From Methanobacteriota archaeon (lineage in GTDB: Archaea > Thermoplasmatota > Poseidoniia > Poseidoniales > Poseidoniaceae): DNA of 12,986 nt. Location of the stretch: NCBI GenBank assembly GCA_002702945.1, contig PADF01000069.1, positions 1 through 12,986 of the forward strand, read 5' to 3'. The notes under the pieces are model-generated. The model worked only from the letters and a program-made list of their open reading frames with translations, searched no databases and was not told the DNA's origin. A program made the translations under genes and the position numbers. This document shows positions 5,636 through 12,958 of the stretch, piece by piece. The number at the start of each line of letters is the position of its first letter. The first letter of the stretch is position 1.

Positions 5636-7723
5636 TTAAACCGGTAGAATAGAATAATCCAGTGTAATTAGTTCAACTAAATATTCGACTTCTTCACCAT
5701 CATCAGTATGCGCGCATCCAATTCCACCACCTTGATCTACTATAACACTGATATCGAGAGAATATGTTCCGGATCCAGTATTACCAACATCCAATCCTTC
5801 ATGTATATCGGATTTAGATAATCCTGAAACATTCCCTATCATTGAGGTATTATACCATTCCACGTTAACTTGATGTGACGATATATCACCTCCAGAATTT
5901 TGTCCACTTGCTGTTGAATTATGTTCATTGTGAATCAAAGCTCCTGTTATTGTATCAGGATCTGGATTCGATGCCCCTGGAGCGGCACAACCTAGTCCAG
6001 AACTAGTCTCATCTTCCGAGTAAGTTAGTGTGACTGTTGCGCCTACAATATTTAGATCGTCAGCATCGTCTATTGAATCCGTATGCATTTCAATTGTGAT
6101 AGTTTCTCCATCATTGATATATTCAACTCCATCTACGAATAATTCACTACCAAAATTTGCTTCTACCATCCAATCTCCTAAGGCTCCTCCACCAGATTCC
6201 ATGGAATCAGGTCCTTTGAGGACATATGTTCCTTCAACAATTGATACCGGAGCCAGAATAATGAGGGCACCAATTCCCAAAGTTTTGAAATCAGGTAGAA
6301 CAAATCTTCCCAATGGTGATAAATCTGGACTACGTATTTGATTCATCAAAAAGTGTGTAATGAATGCTGCACCCATACCTGGAACCGAAGGGAAAATATC
6401 ATCTCCAAATCCACTTATTGACCATAATATAACTGTTATCAAAGCCGTTGTCATCATGGCCATAGTATGATTTGTGTCTGGACTATATCCGGCCCATCGA
6501 ATAATCAGTATTGGTACAAATATTGATCCAAGTCCGTAAACTGCTAGTACAACCAAGGCAAAAACAGAATCCCCTCCAGGGACATATAATCCAAAAATCG
6601 AAATCATAGTAGCAAATGCTGCAATGACTAGAGTAACTATTTTGGTTTTCTTGTGATCTTGGCTAATTTGCGGCATAATATCGTCTGTGAATGCAGCAGT
6701 ACAGGCGAGAACCTGACTATCTGCTGTTGACATTGTTGCTGCAAAAATAGATGCTAGTATTAGTCCAACCCAAAATGGACCTAATGTTTCCATAGCTAAC
6801 ATTGGTAATCCTAACTCTGGATCGAAGTCAGCTCCACTGAAAACAACTCGACTTGCTAAACCGATAATTACCATTAGTAATAGGAAAGGTGTTTGCCAAG
6901 CAAAGAACCAAATCATAGCAGTTTTTCTATCTTCATCTGTCCCTAAAGTCATTACTCTGGTAACTACTTGAGGTTGCCCAGCAACACTTAACCCACCTAG
7001 AAAGAAAGCGAATATCCATAGGCTCACTCCGAAGTTTAGGTCGGCAGGAACAATGCTTGTTAGATTTGCATTTTGGGATGCTAATCCATCGTGTAATCCG
7101 GATAAACCTCCCACTTCTTGCATGGCCACATAACAAAGTAAACTTGAACCAATTATCATTACACTGGATTGTGCTGCATCTGTCCATATTGATGCGCGAA
7201 TTCCTCCTGCATAGCAGTAAGCAACCACTAGAACAAAGCCGATTAGAATACCTATTACTTCAGACCATCCTAGCATTACATAGAGAGCTTTTCCTCCGCT
7301 GGTTAGTTGTGCAGCAGCGTATACAGAGAGGAATAATACAGAAAACATTGCTGCAAGTTTTGCTTCTGGAGAACCTGTAACGTCAGAAACAAGTGAAGAT
7401 AGAGATCGTACACCTCTCTCATTAGCTGATTGTTGAATGAATTTATATAACCAAATCCAAGCAACAATTTGTCCTATCATGGATCCTAAACCAATCCAGA
7501 TAATTGAATATCCCATAGTGAATGTAAATCCGATAAAACCGATGAACATATATCCTGAATTCCAAGTACTGACTGCAGATAAAGCTGCTAACGCTGGATG
7601 CATGCCTCGTCCCGCTACAAGATAATCATCGGTTGTATCTTCCTTGACCCACATACTAGCTAATCCTATGCCTGCAAATGCACACATGAATAATGTGAAT
7701 GAGGCTACTAGAAGTAAATCCAT
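5636..7723 (-). CDS. Sodium/solute symporter (SSS family) with C-terminal extracellular domain
   Basis: This 695-residue protein is counted from ATG 7723. Residues 1-465 form the SSS (SLC5/PutP-like) transporter core. Visible motifs are ALSAVSTWNSGYMFIG (46-61), AGGIRASIWTD (172-182), AGQPQVVTR (248-256) and FAATMSTADSQ (327-337). Ser56, Ser332 and Thr333 align with the PutP Na+-site residues Ser57, Ser340 and Thr341; PutP Asp55 is not conserved. Na+-coupled uptake of a small organic solute is likely, but the substrate is open. An extra helix at about 481-499 should place residues 505-695 outside the cell. That region is beta-rich, with two cysteines (579, 670) and sequons at 602, 625 and 631. 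SSS proteins are commonly near 500 residues. In-frame TTGs at 7756 and 7753, with GGAGG 15 bases before 7756, are alternative starts. Confidence 0.92.
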   Translation of the reverse strand: MDLLLVASFTLFMCAFAGIGLASMWVKEDTTDDYLVAGRGMHPALAALSAVSTWNSGYMFIGFIGFTFTMGYSIIWIGLGSMIGQIVAWIWLYKFIQQSANERGVRSLSSLVSDVTGSPEAKLAAMFSVLFLSVYAAAQLTSGGKALYVMLGWSEVIGILIGFVLVVAYCYAGGIRASIWTDAAQSSVMIIGSSLLCYVAMQEVGGLSGLHDGLASQNANLTSIVPADLNFGVSLWIFAFFLGGLSVAGQPQVVTRVMTLGTDEDRKTAMIWFFAWQTPFLLLMVIIGLASRVVFSGADFDPELGLPMLAMETLGPFWVGLILASIFAATMSTADSQVLACTAAFTDDIMPQISQDHKKTKIVTLVIAAFATMISIFGLYVPGGDSVFALVVLAVYGLGSIFVPILIIRWAGYSPDTNHTMAMMTTALITVILWSISGFGDDIFPSVPGMGAAFITHFLMNQIRSPDLSPLGRFVLPDFKTLGIGALIILAPVSIVEGTYVLKGPDSMESGGGALGDWMVEANFGSELFVDGVEYINDGETITIEMHTDSIDDADDLNIVGATVTLTYSEDETSSGLGCAAPGASNPDPDTITGALIHNEHNSTASGQNSGGDISSHQVNVEWYNTSMIGNVSGLSKSDIHEGLDVGNTGSGTYSLDISVIVDQGGGIGCAHTDDGEEVEYLVELITLDYSILPV

Positions 7724-7771
7724 GGCCTTGGGCGTAGGTATGTTGACTATCAACAATGGGGTATGTGTCTC

Positions 7772-7776
7772 CCTCC
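7772..7776 (-). promoter_or_regulatory. Strong GGAGG ribosome site before the symporter gene
   Basis: On the minus strand GGAGG (within ACCAGGAGGGAGACAC) lies 15 bases before an in-frame TTG at 7756 and 48 bases before the ATG at 7723. It is the strongest Shine-Dalgarno match near any assigned start here, but neither spacing is ideal, so it leaves the start of the symporter undecided. Confidence 0.4.
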
Positions 7777-7797
7777 TGGTTAGATTAGAAAAATTAG

Positions 7798-7814
7798 AAT
7801 AAAAATATCTTTAA
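7798..7814. promoter_or_regulatory. AT-rich bidirectional promoter region
   Basis: ATAAAAATATCTTTAA sits between the divergent symporter and 101-residue gene. On the minus strand AAGATATTTTTAT puts a transcript start near 7780, just before the GGAGG. On the plus strand AAAAATATC lies about 31 bases before the ATG at 7837. The two genes may share or compete for this element. Confidence 0.4.
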
Positions 7815-7836
7815 CAGAAATTAATATTCAGGGGAT

Positions 7837-8142
7837 ATGGAATATAATATTACAGATTGGGATAGTATCAGTATTCAATTCTCAAAGATGTTTGAAAATC
7901 TTGGAGATATTAATCTAACAGAAGAATATATTTCTTATTCTTCGTATAAACCCTATGTGGCAACGGGAATAATGTTAACGAAGAAAGGACAATTAATTGC
8001 AAGTATGCCATTACATAATGTGGATTCTTACTTCGAACAAGTGATCTTTGATAGTAATCTTAAGTCAATTCGTTTAATCGGGGAAAAATTTGATTACACA
8101 TATACTATACCGTCTGTGATATTACAACTCAGACGAATATAA
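7837..8142 (+). CDS. Hypothetical soluble protein, 101 residues
   Basis: This protein starts MEYNITDWDSISIQF and has no membrane segment, cysteine or known motif. Its pattern alternates short amphipathic helices and strands: a helical N-terminus (8-25), then strands around ATGIMLT (42-48), GQLIASMPL (51-59) and IRLIGEKFDYTYTIPSVILQLRR (78-100). This suggests a compact alpha/beta fold. ATG 7837 is the first start and lies downstream of the shared AT-rich promoter with a very short leader. It is divergent from the symporter and converges with the aminopeptidase gene 11 bases away. It is probably a lineage-specific protein; no function assigned. Confidence 0.6.
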   Translation: MEYNITDWDSISIQFSKMFENLGDINLTEEYISYSSYKPYVATGIMLTKKGQLIASMPLHNVDSYFEQVIFDSNLKSIRLIGEKFDYTYTIPSVILQLRRI

Positions 8143-8153
8143 TAATTACAATT

Positions 8154-9413
8154 TCATTCGTAAGCCCATTCGCCATTCCGCATTACAGGTATCCTAGTAC
8201 CATCTTGTGTAATTCCATCAATATCAAGTTCTCCAGAACCGATCATCCAATCAACATGAATATTTGACGAATTCCCGCCTGCAGCCGCTACAGAATCAGG
8301 ATTATTGCCAATATCTCCTTTGAAACATTTCGAATAACACTGACCTAATGCAATATGGCATGATGCATTCTCATCGTAAAGTGTATTGTAGAATAGAAGG
8401 CCAGAAGAACTGATTGGAGATGAATGAGGTACCAAAGCTACTTCGCCTAATTTCCTTGCCCCTTCGTCTGTATCTATAAGTTTCAAGAAAACTTCTTCTC
8501 CAATATCTGCCTTAGCTTCGACAATTTTTCCTTCTTCAAATCTAACTTCTATTCCATCTATCAGGGTACCTCTGTATACTAATGGCTTGGAGGCTCTAAC
8601 TGTGCCATTAACACGATCAGCATGAGGAGTAGTAAATACTTCTTCAGTAGGTATATTTGGTGTGCAAGTGATCCCATTCCTTGAAGTGCTAGCTCCTCCC
8701 TTCCATGCATGTCCATCAGCGAGTCCAAGAACTAAATCAGTTCCAGGTGCCGTATAGTGTAGTGAATGGAAATTTTGTTCATTCATCCAATTTTGTCTGG
8801 TCGTTAAAGTCTGCTGATGCTCCTTCCAAGCGGATATAGGGTCTTCATTATCAACTCTTGAAATTGAGAATATTGCTTCTGCAAGAGAAGCAACTGCCTC
8901 ATTGTCATCTTTTTCAGGAAATACTTGTTTGGCCCAAGCAAGTCCTGGATAGGAAACAATATTCCAGTTTGTAACAAAATTCGTAATTGGTTCCATTGCC
9001 GGTTTAGATGCCATAGACATTGATTTTCCAGCTCTAGCAACTCTAACAGGATCTTGCTCGGATAATAGAAGTGGATTTGCAGCAGAAATTGCCAGTCTTG
9101 CGGTGTTATTGTTGTAGGCTTCTCCCATAGCCTTGAAAATCCATTCTGGAGCACTATCAAGGCTCTCATCTGTTGCATGTTGATATCGTGTTAATTGGAG
9201 CTCATCATCACTTAGGATTGTAGAGACTATACCAGCTCCATTCCTGTAAGCCTCGGCAGAAATTCTACGAATTAGAGGTAGAGCTTCAACTGGTCCTGTT
9301 ATTATTAGGTCTTGACCTTCTTGTAGATTCAAACCAACCCGAATAGCAACTTCTGCTAACCTGTCCAACATTTTCACATCAAAGGGCAAGTCTTTGTCTG
9401 GCAGAATGTTCAT
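8154..9413 (-). CDS. M29-family metallo-aminopeptidase
   Basis: This 419-residue protein is a full-length member of the thermophilic aminopeptidase family (AmpS/AmpT/PepS, M29), whose members are about 410 residues. All expected two-metal ligands are present with the family spacing: NIPTEEVFTTP (253-263) gives Glu258; GEVALVP (323-329) gives Glu324; DENASCHIALG (347-357) gives His353; Tyr360; and NIHVDWMIGS (384-393) gives His386 and Asp388. It should be a cytosolic enzyme that trims N-terminal residues from peptides, with Zn, Co or Mn. ATG 9413 is supported by a TATA-like TTAATACA 25 bases upstream. It lies 49 bases after the SRPBCC gene, but this box suggests it can be transcribed on its own. 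Confidence 0.93.
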   Translation of the reverse strand: MNILPDKDLPFDVKMLDRLAEVAIRVGLNLQEGQDLIITGPVEALPLIRRISAEAYRNGAGIVSTILSDDELQLTRYQHATDESLDSAPEWIFKAMGEAYNNNTARLAISAANPLLLSEQDPVRVARAGKSMSMASKPAMEPITNFVTNWNIVSYPGLAWAKQVFPEKDDNEAVASLAEAIFSISRVDNEDPISAWKEHQQTLTTRQNWMNEQNFHSLHYTAPGTDLVLGLADGHAWKGGASTSRNGITCTPNIPTEEVFTTPHADRVNGTVRASKPLVYRGTLIDGIEVRFEEGKIVEAKADIGEEVFLKLIDTDEGARKLGEVALVPHSSPISSSGLLFYNTLYDENASCHIALGQCYSKCFKGDIGNNPDSVAAAGGNSSNIHVDWMIGSGELDIDGITQDGTRIPVMRNGEWAYE

Positions 9414-9434
9414 GAGATTGCGAATTGTTTGTTC

Positions 9435-9442
9435 TGTATTAA
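9435..9442 (-). promoter_or_regulatory. TATA-like box of the M29 aminopeptidase gene
   Basis: On the minus strand the stretch is TTAATACA, preceded by GG, centred about 25.5 bases from the ATG at 9413. This is the spacing of a leaderless archaeal promoter, so the gene need not rely on read-through from the pirin and SRPBCC genes. Confidence 0.45.
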
Positions 9443-9462
9443 CCTTTCAACTCGTTAGTTTT

Positions 9463-9972
9463 CTACGAAATCCATTTATGTTTGCCAAAATGATTTCGAG
9501 GGACATCTTCTCCTGTCTCAATGAAATACTCATAACCACGTAACACTGAGTCAAGATAATTGACTAATCTTCTTCTTACCCAAATAATATGTGGAATATA
9601 AGCTATAAAATTAGGCAATTTAGATAATATATATGGGTAAATAGTTATCTTCAATTTAGATTTATTTTTATTTATTTCTTCAATTTCCCAAACAACATAA
9701 GATTGTGGACCATCATCTTCGCCAATTATTAGTGTGTATCCTCTACCTTCTTCCCATGTTTGAAATCTACGAATATAATTCCGTCCATTCAAATATATCA
9801 AGCGATCTATGTGAGCATTTTCATCCCATTGAATAATTTTATTTAATTCGCAAAATGGATGTGAATGATTGAGATTGTTCGGCCTACTTACTACATTCCA
9901 AAGTTTTTCACCTGAAATATCAAAATCAAGTGAATGAGAGACGAATAGTCGATTAGAAAATTTTTCTTCCAT
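9463..9972 (-). CDS. SRPBCC/START-like domain protein
   Basis: This 169-residue protein opens with a strand and helix typical of the SRPBCC superfamily: RLFVSHSLDFDISGEKLWNVVSRPNNLNHSHPFC (8-41), with the SGEKLWNVVS element being the usual 'ped-vW' start of the fold. It continues through strands around IDRLIYL, RRFQTWEEGRGYTLIIG and YVVWEIEEI, and ends in the long C-terminal helix (about 128-153) that closes the hydrophobic pocket. Members bind or act on lipids, polyketides and other hydrophobic ligands; the ligand here is unknown. ATG 9972 has GAGGGG 4 bases upstream, so it is translated from a longer message. It begins 25 bases after the pirin stop and is probably co-transcribed with it. 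Confidence 0.75.
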   Translation of the reverse strand: MEEKFSNRLFVSHSLDFDISGEKLWNVVSRPNNLNHSHPFCELNKIIQWDENAHIDRLIYLNGRNYIRRFQTWEEGRGYTLIIGEDDGPQSYVVWEIEEINKNKSKLKITIYPYILSKLPNFIAYIPHIIWVRRRLVNYLDSVLRGYEYFIETGEDVPRNHFGKHKWIS

Positions 9973-9997
9973 ATTTCCCCTCTTTTTTTATCCGATA

Positions 9998-10876
9998 TTA
10001 TTTTGCTAATGTGCCATTTTGATAGTCTAAGAATGCTTGATGAATCTCCTCTTTTGTATTCATAACGAAAGGACCGTACCTTTCTATAGGTTCATTCAAT
10101 TCTGGTCCAGCCAATATTAGAAATTCAGATTCTGATGTAGAGTGAATCTTTATTTCATCTCCTTCAGATAGTAGTGCTAATTCACCATCTACAATATTTT
10201 GCTTTGCCCCAAGTCCAAACGCCATTGGATGTTTTTTCACACTAATTTTATTCTCAATTATTATACTTCCACCAAAAACGTATATCATTCCATTTAGGGC
10301 AGAGTCAATTTTTTGTATTAATCGAGATCCTTTTTCCATTTTGACATGAATTAGCGTGATCGGTATCTTAGTATCAATACTTGATGAAACTCCCATACAT
10401 TCGCCTGCAATTATCCTGGCACTAACACCATTCTCTTCAACTGTCGGAGATTCTGATGCAGGAACCTCTTGATAGCGGGGCGCCATCATCTTGTGTTCTG
10501 CCGGAAGATTCACCCATATCTGAAACCCATGTGTCCTCCCTCCAGTTTTGAGAAAATCTTCATGCGGCTCCTCACAATGAATAATTCCGCGACCTGCTGT
10601 CATCCATTGTACATCTCCTGGATTTAGCTCACCACTATTTCCTGCACTGTCTTCATGTCTCATCCTTCCATCCAGAAGATATGTTACAGTCTCAAATCCT
10701 CGATGTGGATGCCATGGAGCTCCTACTGCTTCGCCTGGACCGTAGTCAACAGGACCCATCTCATCTATCAGTAGGAAAGGACTCAGTACTCTTCCCATCC
10801 TAAATGGTCTACGTACCTTGAACCCCCCTCCTTCGCGTACAATGTGGGTTGGAACAATTTCAACTACACTGCGCAT
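9998..10876 (-). CDS. Pirin-family bicupin protein
   Basis: This 292-residue protein is a full-length pirin. The N-terminal cupin carries WHPHRGFETVTYLLDGRMRHEDSAG and the second motif GRGIIHCEEP. These give His56, His58, His100 and Glu102, almost the numbering of human pirin (His56, His58, His101, Glu103), so the metal site is intact. The C-terminal cupin ends in the family signature RYGPFVMNTKEEIHQAFLDYQNG. Pirins bind Fe, and some have quercetin 2,3-dioxygenase activity or act as redox-sensing co-regulators; the role here is not known. ATG 10876 is chosen over TTG 10891 because TTAAATAT lies 25 bases before the ATG. It heads a probable pirin-SRPBCC unit and diverges from the SnoaL-like gene. 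Confidence 0.93.
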   Translation of the reverse strand: MRSVVEIVPTHIVREGGGFKVRRPFRMGRVLSPFLLIDEMGPVDYGPGEAVGAPWHPHRGFETVTYLLDGRMRHEDSAGNSGELNPGDVQWMTAGRGIIHCEEPHEDFLKTGGRTHGFQIWVNLPAEHKMMAPRYQEVPASESPTVEENGVSARIIAGECMGVSSSIDTKIPITLIHVKMEKGSRLIQKIDSALNGMIYVFGGSIIIENKISVKKHPMAFGLGAKQNIVDGELALLSEGDEIKIHSTSESEFLILAGPELNEPIERYGPFVMNTKEEIHQAFLDYQNGTLAK

Positions 10877-10896
10877 AACATGTCTAAACAATGCCC

Positions 10897-10904
10897 ATAT
10901 TTAA
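10897..10904 (-). promoter_or_regulatory. TATA box of the pirin gene
   Basis: On the minus strand the stretch is TTAAATAT, preceded by GA, centred about 24.5 bases from the ATG at 10876. The match and the spacing are good for a leaderless archaeal transcript, and they rule against the TTG start at 10891, which would lie almost in the box. Confidence 0.5.
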
Positions 10905-10950
10905 TCACTGTAGTTTTCTATTTGATACAATAACTTAGAACCTTAATCCG

Positions 10951-10959
10951 ATTAAATTA
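10951..10959 (+). promoter_or_regulatory. TATA-like box of the SnoaL-like gene
   Basis: ATTAAATTA is centred about 30 bases before the ATG at 10985, leaving a leader of only a few bases. It lies back to back with the pirin promoter in a 108-base divergent region. Confidence 0.35.
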
Positions 10960-10984
10960 AAAATCGATTTTATTTGGTAGATGT

Positions 10985-11332
10985 ATGTCAATCATAGCAG
11001 CATACAATGAAGCCTGGGATAACGGAGATGTCGACGCACTAGCAAATATAATTCATGAGGATTGTATTTTCAATCCACATGTTGGTGGTATTACCATGAG
11101 CAAATCAGATATAATGGGATTTGCAGGTGGTGAAAATAGACCTACTTCTGAACATAATAGAATTCTTTTTGAAAATGATGAAGTTGGAGTTGCACATTCA
11201 ATTGTCCACTTTGCAAATGACTCAGATTCAGAAGCAGTACTATCTTTTATGAGATTCAAGGATGGTCAAATAATTTCTATGGAAACTGGGGCTACTCCGC
11301 TTTCTGAAGATTACAAATTAATCGGAAATTGA
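10985..11332 (+). CDS. NTF2/SnoaL-like protein
   Basis: This 115-residue protein has the SnoaL-type opening: helix IIAAYNEAWDNGDVDALANI (3-22), then IHEDCIFNPHVGGITMSKSDIMGF, followed by a strand-rich half (VGVAHSIVHFAND, AVLSFMRFKDGQIISMETGATP). The length and order match a single cone-shaped NTF2-like domain. Members are small-ligand binding proteins, isomerases or cyclases; His35 and the conserved Asp/Glu positions could line a pocket, but no activity can be assigned. ATG 10985 is used; an ATG at 10981 is in another frame. It is divergent from pirin and stands alone before the next membrane gene. Confidence 0.75.
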   Translation: MSIIAAYNEAWDNGDVDALANIIHEDCIFNPHVGGITMSKSDIMGFAGGENRPTSEHNRILFENDEVGVAHSIVHFANDSDSEAVLSFMRFKDGQIISMETGATPLSEDYKLIGN

Positions 11333-11333
11333 T

Positions 11334-11341
11334 GTTTTTCG
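11334..11341 (+). terminator. Possible T-run terminator after the SnoaL-like gene
   Basis: GTTTTTCG follows the TGA at 11330-11332 directly. Short T-runs are typical archaeal terminators, but this one is only five bases. Confidence 0.2.
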
Positions 11342-11368
11342 TCAAATCTAACTTTATCCGGGATAAAT

Positions 11369-11376
11369 CATATAAC
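11369..11376 (+). promoter_or_regulatory. TATA box of the four-TM protein gene
   Basis: CATATAAC, preceded by AT-rich ATAAAT, is centred about 25.5 bases before the ATG at 11398, consistent with leaderless transcription. This supports the ATG over a TTG at 11389. Confidence 0.45.
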
Positions 11377-11397
11377 TAATTTTCAATATTGGGTTTC

Positions 11398-12036
11398 ATG
11401 GATTCTGCTGATGAATGGTGGAAGGTAGAAATTTCTGATGATGTAAAACATCGTAGCGAAGAAAAAATAATTAGTGGTTCATCGGAATCATTGCAGAAAA
11501 ATAATGATTCAGAAACTAATAATGGAACTAGAAAGCAAGTAATTTTATTCACTAGTTTAACTTTTTTAATTGGTCTTTTATTCAATTGGACTCATTGGGC
11601 TGATATCTCTGGATTTGATTATATATTTGATTTCGACTATAATTTATCATGGTTTCTAGAATATAATTATGACCCTCCTGATTGGCTTTCAGATCAATCA
11701 TATTATCAATATAGTTTGTTGGAGCAGTTCGATTGGCTTTTATTCATATCATCGCCACTATTATTGAGCATTAACGTACTAATAATGATGTATTATTATC
11801 TAATAAAAAATCATGATATAGGGAGAATTACTTCATATATTCATTTTTCAATATTTTTTACTATTTTCACAGTTTCTTACATTAATTTTGATTACGTTCC
11901 CTTTTTTGATTACGGTTTAGGCTTCAATATTATAGCATTAACTGGGTTAGGATTAAATCCGTACACTTCAAGAATTATTTTTCAGTATATTCATGAAAGA
12001 TACTACAGTAATCAATATCTAGAAAAATACTACTAA
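11398..12036 (+). CDS. Four-TM membrane protein with acidic soluble head
   Basis: This is a 212-residue protein from ATG 11398. The N-terminus MDSADEWWKVEISDDVKH is followed by a Ser/Asn/Glu-rich linker (20-45) and a basic TRK before the first helix, so the head is predicted cytosolic. Membrane segments lie at about 47-64, 111-135, 144-162 and 172-187. The loop between the first two (65-110) is strikingly aromatic and acidic (DYIFDFDYNLSWFLEYNYDPPDW) and should face outside. The protein has no cysteine. No family recognised. The tail is Tyr-rich (YIHERYYSNQYLEKYY). Its TAA is one base from the stop of the convergent gene at 12038. Confidence 0.7.
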   Translation: MDSADEWWKVEISDDVKHRSEEKIISGSSESLQKNNDSETNNGTRKQVILFTSLTFLIGLLFNWTHWADISGFDYIFDFDYNLSWFLEYNYDPPDWLSDQSYYQYSLLEQFDWLLFISSPLLLSINVLIMMYYYLIKNHDIGRITSYIHFSIFFTIFTVSYINFDYVPFFDYGLGFNIIALTGLGLNPYTSRIIFQYIHERYYSNQYLEKYY

Positions 12037-12037
12037 T

Positions 12038-12844
12038 TCATTCTTTATCTTTTATTTCTAATTCTGGAGTTCTTAATCTAACTTCTTCGTCTCTCTTTTC
12101 TTTATACACTGCTGAAAAATATGCAATCATTGGAAGAATTAGCAAAAGTGTGAAACAACCGACCAATGTTGCAAAACTATAGATGGATTCTTGAATAGGA
12201 TCTAGTTTAAATTCTTCTACTAATATCAATTCATGAGTAGTTATTGTACTGTTTATCAAAACTCCTTCTGAGCTAATAATTTCTCCATTGGAATCCTTGA
12301 GAGATATTTTCCATGAAATTGTTTTAGTATTTTCATCTAAAATTTCTTGTACAGATTTATTTGCTTCTGCTAAGTTATCTGCTTGTATCGAACCAAGTCC
12401 GCCGATGGGAAGTTCTGTTGACACTAATCCAATCATTATATTTTGTTCATCCAAGGATATTTCATGAAAAGAACCCCTTATACATGTTTCAATTAAATCA
12501 ACATAGTCCGGAGCGAACTCCTTGCAATTAAAATCCCTTTCATCTTGTCCAAGTGAAGGTGTATGGTACCATTCTGTCCCTGAAGCATCAATTACTAGTG
12601 TAGTTCCCTGTGGCGCACCTTCAACAGTAGTATTTATCCAAGTAATTGCATTATCAGATACAAAATACCATTCCGATGAGTTTTCCTCTAATTGTATTAA
12701 TTCATTTTTTTGTTCTGAATTGGTAGTTTCATACATATAATACTCTGAGTCAACAGTGTTGGAATGTACTGCATAACCGAGTATGATAATCAACACTAAT
12801 CCCAATCCAATTAATGTACGCAACATGTTAGGGTTACGTGACAT
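12038..12844 (-). CDS. Surface protein anchored by N- and C-terminal TM helices
   Basis: This is a 268-residue protein from ATG 12844. A short basic start (MSRNPNMLR) leads into a first helix at about 8-27, a large hydrophilic domain (28-220) and a second helix (221-246), followed by a charged cytosolic tail (VYKEKRDEEVRLR). The domain has two cysteines (107 and 121) and four sequons (55, 71, 162, 198), as expected outside the cell. No catalytic motif or known family is visible. ATG 12844 is chosen over ATG 12856 because GGAG lies exactly 6 bases before it, the same arrangement as at the gene starting at 1717; the longer form would add MEKS. A TATA-like stretch is near 12880-12889 on the minus strand. 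Confidence 0.7.
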   Translation of the reverse strand: MSRNPNMLRTLIGLGLVLIIILGYAVHSNTVDSEYYMYETTNSEQKNELIQLEENSSEWYFVSDNAITWINTTVEGAPQGTTLVIDASGTEWYHTPSLGQDERDFNCKEFAPDYVDLIETCIRGSFHEISLDEQNIMIGLVSTELPIGGLGSIQADNLAEANKSVQEILDENTKTISWKISLKDSNGEIISSEGVLINSTITTHELILVEEFKLDPIQESIYSFATLVGCFTLLLILPMIAYFSAVYKEKRDEEVRLRTPELEIKDKE

Positions 12845-12948
12845 TGACTTCTCCATAATCTACTGCGATAGGAGGTGGGTTTTGAATACTTGTTGTGAAA
12901 TCTTACTCATTCATCTTCGAATGTCTAGGTCTTGTCTTGTCATCACGG

Positions 12949-12958
12949 TTAAATACAG
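12949..12958 (+). promoter_or_regulatory. TATA-like box facing the right edge
   Basis: TTAAATACAG, preceded by CGG, resembles an archaeal TATA box. Counting about 25 bases on puts a transcript start near 12978, inside a GC-rich patch (12965-12979) that contrasts with the AT-rich surroundings. The transcript would lie mostly beyond the window. Confidence 0.4.

Noticed and set aside
6933..7380. Open frames of 84 and 107 codons inside the symporter gene (one on each strand)
   Set aside because: Both lie wholly inside the well-supported SSS coding frame, have shadow-type compositions and lack starts with ribosome sites.
8804..9178. 124-codon minus-strand frame inside the aminopeptidase gene
   Set aside because: It is an alternate frame of a gene with all catalytic ligands intact; Leu/Gln-rich content is typical of a shifted frame.
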